Below are positions 33,053 to 37,442 of a DNA stretch of 37,442 bases, one piece after another. The position numbers and the translations under genes are program-made. Origin of the DNA: Clostridiales bacterium UBA7273 (GTDB lineage Bacteria > Bacillota > Clostridia > Oscillospirales > Oscillospiraceae); the NCBI GenBank assembly GCA_002472405.1, contig DKRV01000021.1, positions 1 through 37,442 of the forward strand, read 5' to 3'. How positions within the stretch are numbered: position 1 is the stretch's first letter; every line of letters starts with the position of its first letter. The notes below the pieces were generated by a model, which saw only the letters and a program-made list of their open reading frames with translations, was not told the DNA's origin and did no database searches.

Positions 33053-33966
33053 GAATCGCCACCTCCCGAAAGAGCCTTGCCGGTCACGGCGAGGAAAACA
33101 TCGTCCATTTTGCCTTTGGTGATCTCATAATCGACAAAAAGCTCGGGATGCTCCGTTATGAGCTTTGTAGCCTGGGCGGTGTTTGGAACGGCCACCCTGT
33201 ACGCATCGCGCAGAGCTTCGTATTCAAGCCCCAGCGCGCTCAGCGCCTCGGGCTGCGCTCCGTAGAAGGTTATGTAGTCGCCGGTGTAGGCGTTTTTCAG
33301 CGCAAGGGGCGTGCCCTCGGCTGCTATGCGGCCGCTGTCGAGAATAACGACATAGTCCGCGTCGGCGGCCTCCTCCATATAGTGCGTCGTGAGGAAAACG
33401 GTCATGTTCTCTTTCTCGCGCAGCGAGCGCACAACGCTCCACAGGAGCCTGCGCGTCTGCGGATCGAGGCCGGTGGTCGGCTCGTCGAGAATCAGGATCT
33501 CCGGCCTGTGCAGCAGAGAACGGGCAATGTCTATCCTGCGGCGCTGACCGCCGGAGAGCTTGCCGACGCTGCGGTCAAGAAGCTCGGAAAGCTCAAGAAG
33601 CTCGCACAGCTCACCGAGCCTTTTTTCAAACTCCGCGCCCGTTATGCCGTAAAGCGCGGCGCGGCTTTCAAGATTATCGCGCACCGACAGCGGCTTATCA
33701 AGCACACTGCTTTGGAACACGACGCCGAGCTTGCGCGTTATCTGCGCAATGTCGCGGTCGGCATCGTGGCCGCTTATGATGACGCTGCCGCTGTCGGCCT
33801 TGAGCTGGCCGCACATGATGGATATGGTCGTGCTCTTTCCGGCGCCGTTGACGCCGAGAAATGCGAAAAGCTCGCCGCGCCGCACATGAAACGAAAGATC
33901 GCTTACGGCCTTTATGCCGCCGAAGCTTTTATTCAGATGTGATATTTCAATTATATGCTGCTCCAT
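33049..33966 (-). CDS. ABC transporter ATP-binding protein (DrrA-like)
   Basis: 305 residues. Walker A GVNGAGKSTT, signature LSGGQRRRIDIAR, Walker B ILILDEPTTGLDP and H-loop FLTTHYMEEA. A C-terminal extension of about 85 residues follows the ATPase core, as in DrrA/NatA types. AGGAG lies 6 bases before the ATG. It is followed by its permease with a 4-base overlap. Confidence 0.93.
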   Translation of the reverse strand: MEQHIIEISHLNKSFGGIKAVSDLSFHVRRGELFAFLGVNGAGKSTTISIMCGQLKADSGSVIISGHDADRDIAQITRKLGVVFQSSVLDKPLSVRDNLESRAALYGITGAEFEKRLGELCELLELSELLDRSVGKLSGGQRRRIDIARSLLHRPEILILDEPTTGLDPQTRRLLWSVVRSLREKENMTVFLTTHYMEEAADADYVVILDSGRIAAEGTPLALKNAYTGDYITFYGAQPEALSALGLEYEALRDAYRVAVPNTAQATKLITEHPELFVDYEITKGKMDDVFLAVTGKALSGGGDS

Positions 33967-33974
33967 ATAAGCTC

Positions 33975-34976
33975 CTATCTCTTGCCGCCTTTGCGGACAA
34001 GAACGTTTTTAAATGCAACGATCGCGCCGTACAGAACGCCGGCGACGGCCCAGATATACCACAGCGTGCCGGGCTGACCGTTGCCGCTCGGACCAAAGCT
34101 GAGGTAGAGGAAAAGCGCCGTGACAACGAGCCAGTAGGCTGTGCTTATAGCGCCGAAAACCGGACTTTTGCGCTTGTTCTCGCGCGTATAGTCGCCCTCC
34201 TCGAGAAGCTTATCCATTGCCGCGTTGTAAACCCCTGCGCGGATAAAGGCATAGCAGCCGAACGAGGCAATAAGCAGAAGCACTGCGACGGAAATGCCTG
34301 CCCATATATAGGGCGCAGAAAACGCGAGGGAAGCGAAGATCGGCAGGACCGAGAGTATGCACAGCGCCGTTCCGACGGCGTTCAGGCGCGAATACTGCTC
34401 ACCGAATTCCTTTTTGCGCTCTTTTACCATGCCTGCAACGCCGTATTCTGTCTCAAACTCTTCTTTTTCGAGAAATTCAAACTCGGCCGATGCATGACCT
34501 GTGCGGATGAAGATGACGACTGCGGCGGCAACGATGCAGAGCATAACGCAAAGCCCGATACCGGCCGCGGCGTCCTCGCTTATGCCGAAATAAGAGGACT
34601 CGCACGCACAGGCAAGCACGATCATGACGATCGGTGAGACGATGCACAAAAGCGTTGCAAGGGCTATCCTCGGCGCGGCTGCCTTGCGCAGCGCCAGATA
34701 ATTTGACGCCTGTTCCATGCTCACGCGGCGCAGCGAGGTGCCGGCGTCGGCATCGGCGGAGGAAAACTCCTCGGTCTCAAGCTCGTCTTTTAAAAGATAG
34801 TCCGTCGTCACGCCGAAGAGCCTGCTCATCTGAACGATACGCTCCATATCCGGGATCGATTGCGCGCCCTCCCATTTGGAAACGGACTGGCGCGTTACGT
34901 TGAGCTTTGACGCAAGCTCATCCTGCGACCATCCGGCCTTTTTGCGTAGATTTATGATTTTGTCTGCGAGTATCAT
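33975..34976 (-). CDS. Membrane-bound XRE-family regulator
   Basis: 333 residues. An N-terminal helix-turn-helix (about 1-60; WSQDELASKLNVTRQSVSKWE) is followed by a linker and about six membrane helices, with a soluble loop near 165-205. The first ATPase gene starts 8 bases after its stop. One-component membrane regulators beside ABC exporters usually control that exporter in response to envelope signals or the exported compound; this is inferred. AGGAGG lies 7 bases before the ATG. Confidence 0.88.
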   Translation of the reverse strand: MILADKIINLRKKAGWSQDELASKLNVTRQSVSKWEGAQSIPDMERIVQMSRLFGVTTDYLLKDELETEEFSSADADAGTSLRRVSMEQASNYLALRKAAAPRIALATLLCIVSPIVMIVLACACESSYFGISEDAAAGIGLCVMLCIVAAAVVIFIRTGHASAEFEFLEKEEFETEYGVAGMVKERKKEFGEQYSRLNAVGTALCILSVLPIFASLAFSAPYIWAGISVAVLLLIASFGCYAFIRAGVYNAAMDKLLEEGDYTRENKRKSPVFGAISTAYWLVVTALFLYLSFGPSGNGQPGTLWYIWAVAGVLYGAIVAFKNVLVRKGGKR

Positions 34977-35035
34977 CTTGATATCCTCCTGTCGTGTTGA
35001 ATATGCTCAGAAGGTAATATTTTTTGCGGTTGCAG

Positions 35036-35064
35036 GCTATAAAGCCGACCGGGAAATGTGTCAA
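35036..35064 (-). promoter_or_regulatory. Promoter of the XRE-ABC operon
   Basis: Minus-strand TTGACA (35059-35064), 17 bp, TATAGC (35036-35041), 60 bp ahead of the XRE gene. Confidence 0.75.
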
Positions 35065-35167
35065 CCGGCGGTTGCTGTTGGTTGCGAAAGGCGTTAATAT
35101 TGCGATTTTGACACTAAAGTACAACACAAGGGCAACAAAAAGGCAAACATGCACACATTAGCAGAGC

Positions 35168-35830
35168 TTAGCTCTCCTTATCAAAGCTCAGGGTGCTGAG
35201 CGGATCGACGTCGGCATCATCGCGCTTGACGGGGCGGATATCGGTTATGGCCTTGCCGCGCATGCCGGACTTAATAAAGCTCATGACGGCCATGAATTCG
35301 TTGCCAAGCATGCTTATAAGCTCATCCTCGGAAAAGTCGCACATGCCGGTGGCGCTCATTGCGCTCACCCCATAGGTGAATGTCCAGACGTATTGGAAAA
35401 GGAAACGGGCTTCCTCTGCTGTAAGTCCGTAATCATTCATGACAAACTCTATGCACAGCTTTGCCGTTTCGCCCAAAGAGTCGAATACGTCCTCAAAGCG
35501 CCGCGCCTGTGAGTTTTCGGCCATGAAAAGAAGCTGGAACAGCTTCGGCTGCTCCTTTGCGTAACGCAGCATGAGGATGCTGATGGCTTTAAACGACGGA
35601 TAGTAGTCGCGCGCACGGCTGACGTATTTGTCATACCGCCGCATTGCTTCGACGCGGATAGCCTGCATGACCTCGTCCATGCTTTTGAAAACGGTGAATA
35701 TCGGGCTTGACGAGCAGCCGAGCTTTTCGCCAAGCTCGCGCGCAGTGAGCGCCGCGACTCCGTCACGGCTTACGATATCGAGCGCGGCATCTATTATCTC
35801 TTCTTTTGAGAATTTGGGTTTCGGGGGCAT
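35168..35830 (-). CDS. TetR/AcrR-family regulator
   Basis: 220 residues from the ATG at 35830 (AAGGAGAG upstream); the longer frame would start inside the operators. The N-terminal helix-turn-helix (about 10-55) includes ALTARELGEKLGCSSSPIFTVFKSMDE. The C-terminal ligand domain is helical with no recognised subtype. Three tandem palindromes cover its transcription start, so it almost certainly represses itself. The ABC operon downstream is on the same strand but has its own promoter without these operators. Confidence 0.9.
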   Translation of the reverse strand: MPPKPKFSKEEIIDAALDIVSRDGVAALTARELGEKLGCSSSPIFTVFKSMDEVMQAIRVEAMRRYDKYVSRARDYYPSFKAISILMLRYAKEQPKLFQLLFMAENSQARRFEDVFDSLGETAKLCIEFVMNDYGLTAEEARFLFQYVWTFTYGVSAMSATGMCDFSEDELISMLGNEFMAVMSFIKSGMRGKAITDIRPVKRDDADVDPLSTLSFDKES

Positions 35831-35849
35831 TAAGATCTCTCCTTGAATT

Positions 35850-35891
35850 AAAACTGATGTTTTAAAACAAATGTTTTGCAACGATCGTTTT
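35850..35891. promoter_or_regulatory. Three tandem 14-bp operators of the TetR regulator
   Basis: AAAACtgatGTTTT (35850-35863), AAAACaaatGTTTT (35864-35877) and GCAACgatcGTTTT (35878-35891) abut each other with exactly 14 bp period. The first two are perfect AAAAC-N4-GTTTT palindromes; the third is degenerate on one side. They sit just downstream of the -10, over the start site. Confidence 0.75.
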
Positions 35892-35893
35892 AG

Positions 35894-35922
35894 ATTATAT
35901 GAGCATTGCGGCGCATTGTCAA
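35894..35922 (-). promoter_or_regulatory. Consensus promoter of the TetR gene
   Basis: Minus-strand TTGACA (35917-35922), 17 bp, TATAAT (35894-35899), a perfect vegetative consensus. Confidence 0.9.
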
Positions 35923-35973
35923 TAGCTTTGCGGTGAAAAAATGATATTTTATTAACATTTTACAATGACAATA

Positions 35974-36011
35974 CAATAAAGAAAAGGCATGTGCCGTGTG
36001 GCACATGCCTT
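35974..36011 (-). terminator. Terminator of the decarboxylase operon
   Basis: AAGGCATGTGCC (35984-35995), GTGT loop, GGCACATGCCTT (36000-36011); on the minus strand it is followed by TTCTTTATT. Confidence 0.85.
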
Positions 36012-36024
36012 AAATCTGTTTTTA

Positions 36025-37248
36025 TCAGCCGCCGAAGACGGAGAGCAGGAAGCCTGCCGCGATAGCCGAGCCGATAACGCCTGCGACGTTGGGACCCATT
36101 GCGTGCATGAGCAGGAAGTTTGTCTTGTTGTACTTTCTGCCGACGTCCTGGGAAACACGCGCGGCCATGGGGACTGCGGAAACACCGGCAGAGCCGATGA
36201 GGGGGTTGATCTTCTTGCCGGAGGCGTAGTACATGACAACGCCGCCGAGCAGACCGCCGATGGTAGAGATGGCGAATGCGCACAGACCGAGGATGATGAT
36301 CTTGATCGTTGCGCCGCTCAGGAAGTTCTGAGCGACCATCGTTGCGCCGACTGAGGTCGCAAGGAAGATGGTTACGATGTTCATCAGCGCGTTCTGAGCG
36401 GTATCCGACAGACGGTCGGTCACGCCGCACTCACGGAAGAGGTTGCCGAGCATCAGACAGCCGACCAGCGGAGCGGTCGAGGGCAGAAGCAGAATGACGA
36501 AGGTTGCGACAACGATCGGGAAGATGATCTTCTCGGCCTTGGAGACCTCACGCGCCTGCTCCATTTTCACCTCGCGCATTTCCTTTGTTGTGCAAAGCTT
36601 CATAAGAGGCGGCTGAATGAGCGGGATGAGCGCCATGTAGGAATACGCGGCAATGGCGATAGGTCCTAACAGATGAGGCGCAAGCTTTGTTGTTAAGAAT
36701 ATTGCGGTCGGGCCGTCTGCGCCGCCGATGATGCCGATGGAAGCGCCCTCGGGACCTGTGAAGCCCAGAGCGATAGCGCCGAGGAATGCGACGAAAACGC
36801 CGAGCTGAGCCGAAGCGCCGAGAAGCAGGCTCTTGGGGTTAGCCAGCAGCGGCCCGAAGTCGGTCATCGCGCCGACACCGAGGAAGATAAGCGAGGGGTA
36901 AATTCCGGCCTTTACGCCGATGTAGAAGAAGTCGAGCAGGCCTGCGTTCGCCATTACATGGCCGTAGCTGTGATAATAGGGGCTTGCCTCATCGAGGAAT
37001 GCCTCCCACAGCTCGGGGTGATACAGCGCGTTCTCACCCATGCCAATGAAGTAGCTCAGGTTTGTCAGCAGGCAGCCGAAGGCTATGCCGCACAGCAGCA
37101 GGGGCTCAAATTTTTTGACTATGCCAAGGTACAGGAGCACAAAGGCAATGATTATCATGATGAGGTTTTTCCAGCCGCCGTCGGTGACGAAAAACGCGGC
37201 GAAGCCGGATTCCATCGAAAGCTTTTGGAGAGTACCCAGAATGTCCAT
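36025..37248 (-). CDS. Sodium-pumping decarboxylase, beta subunit (OadB/GcdB family)
   Basis: 407 residues with about ten membrane helices. Family motifs: GVGAMTDFGPLLANP, GFTGPEGASIGIIGGADGPTAIF (the sodium/CO2 re-entrant region with the essential Asp), LMLGNLFRECGV and SAGVSAVPMAARVSQ. It carries out decarboxylation of carboxybiotin coupled to Na+ export. Oxaloacetate, methylmalonyl-CoA and glutaconyl-CoA decarboxylases share this subunit; the substrate-defining alpha subunit is outside the window. AAGGAGG lies 6 bases before the ATG, directly after the biotin-carrier gene. Confidence 0.95.
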   Translation of the reverse strand: MDILGTLQKLSMESGFAAFFVTDGGWKNLIMIIIAFVLLYLGIVKKFEPLLLCGIAFGCLLTNLSYFIGMGENALYHPELWEAFLDEASPYYHSYGHVMANAGLLDFFYIGVKAGIYPSLIFLGVGAMTDFGPLLANPKSLLLGASAQLGVFVAFLGAIALGFTGPEGASIGIIGGADGPTAIFLTTKLAPHLLGPIAIAAYSYMALIPLIQPPLMKLCTTKEMREVKMEQAREVSKAEKIIFPIVVATFVILLLPSTAPLVGCLMLGNLFRECGVTDRLSDTAQNALMNIVTIFLATSVGATMVAQNFLSGATIKIIILGLCAFAISTIGGLLGGVVMYYASGKKINPLIGSAGVSAVPMAARVSQDVGRKYNKTNFLLMHAMGPNVAGVIGSAIAAGFLLSVFGG

Positions 37249-37259
37249 CCGTTACCTCC

Positions 37260-37442
37260 TTATGCTATGACAACAAGAGGAGCACCGGTCTCGACTACTG
37301 CGCCCTTGGCCGTGACGATCTGAGCGACGGTGCCGGACTTGGTTGCGACGATCTCGTTTTCCATTTTCATGGCCTCAAGGACGATAAGCACGTCGCCCTC
37401 GTTGACCTTCTGACCCTGCGCAACATTGATCTTAAGAATGTT
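37260..37442 (-). CDS. Biotin carboxyl carrier protein, C-terminal part (cut by the window)
   Basis: 60 residues visible. The biotinylated lysine is in EAMKMEN, and the flanking half-barrel motifs (INVAQGQKVNEGD before, ATKSGTVAQI after) are those of biotinyl domains of sodium-pump decarboxylases. The N-terminal part, often a Pro/Ala linker, is beyond the edge. It lies 11 bases upstream of the beta-subunit gene, so both belong to one operon. Confidence 0.92.
   Translation of the reverse strand, partial: NILKINVAQGQKVNEGDVLIVLEAMKMENEIVATKSGTVAQIVTAKGAVVETGAPLVVIA

Noticed and set aside
35141..35185. Hairpin AGAGCT-A-AGCTCT over the TetR stop codon as a terminator
   Set aside because: The stem is short and no T tract follows on the minus strand.
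1..37442. CRISPR array, tRNA or rRNA genes, phage or transposase genes
   Set aside because: No regularly spaced direct repeats, no cloverleaf with a T-arm GGTTCGAATCC-type core and no integrase or transposase motifs were found in the stretches read.

Overview
The window looks like chromosome from an anaerobic, low-oxygen-lifestyle Clostridia (Firmicutes), probably an Oscillospiraceae-type gut organism. This is inferred from the AGGAGG-type ribosome sites, TTGACA/TATAAT promoters, Rex, RpiR and FCD-GntR regulators, a CBS-type family II pyrophosphatase, a sodium-pump decarboxylase and the fairly GC-rich codon use. No 16S or tRNA gene is present to settle the taxonomy.

Layout. (1) 1-2154: a membrane-anchored heptad-repeat protein on the minus strand, whose reading frame is broken at its start codon, and a divergent small DivIVA-like coiled-coil protein. 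(2) 2155-11957: a catabolic island for a 2-hydroxy acid. It holds an RpiR regulator, a divergent FCD-type GntR regulator, a glycerate-2-kinase fused to an enolase-like domain, a three-part TRAP transporter (order M-P-Q) and a LarA-family nickel-pincer racemase. Two inverted copies of one ~310 bp structured repeat bracket the island exactly. (3) 11958-14041: mnmE and rex. (4) 14252-17991: an overlapping operon trmB-exoA-dusB-ECF sigma-anti-sigma. (5) 18101-19711: CBS-domain inorganic pyrophosphatase, followed by a 160 bp fold-back repeat. (6) 20017-29545: a consensus promoter, a structured leader with an aromatic-rich small ORF and a terminator, then one tightly packed operon pheA-aroB-aroC-aroE/aroK-aroQ-aroA-tyrA-DAHP synthase-aminotransferase. 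This is a complete route from PEP and erythrose-4-phosphate to phenylalanine and tyrosine. (7) 29591-34976: two ABC exporter/permease pairs, a small membrane protein and a membrane-bound XRE regulator in one minus-strand operon. (8) 35168-35922: a TetR regulator with three tandem 14 bp operators over its own start site. (9) 36025-37442: sodium-pump decarboxylase beta subunit and the end of its biotin carrier.

The most unusual content is the hydroxy-acid island. It would take up an acid by TRAP transport, interconvert its stereoisomers with the LarA homolog and phosphorylate it with the kinase domain. The product would then pass to an enolase-like domain that keeps the metal, base and phosphate-binding residues but lacks the residues equivalent to yeast His159, Glu211 and His373. 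This suggests altered chemistry or a degenerate or regulatory enolase. The paired inverted repeats and the aromatic leader are the next most interesting items.
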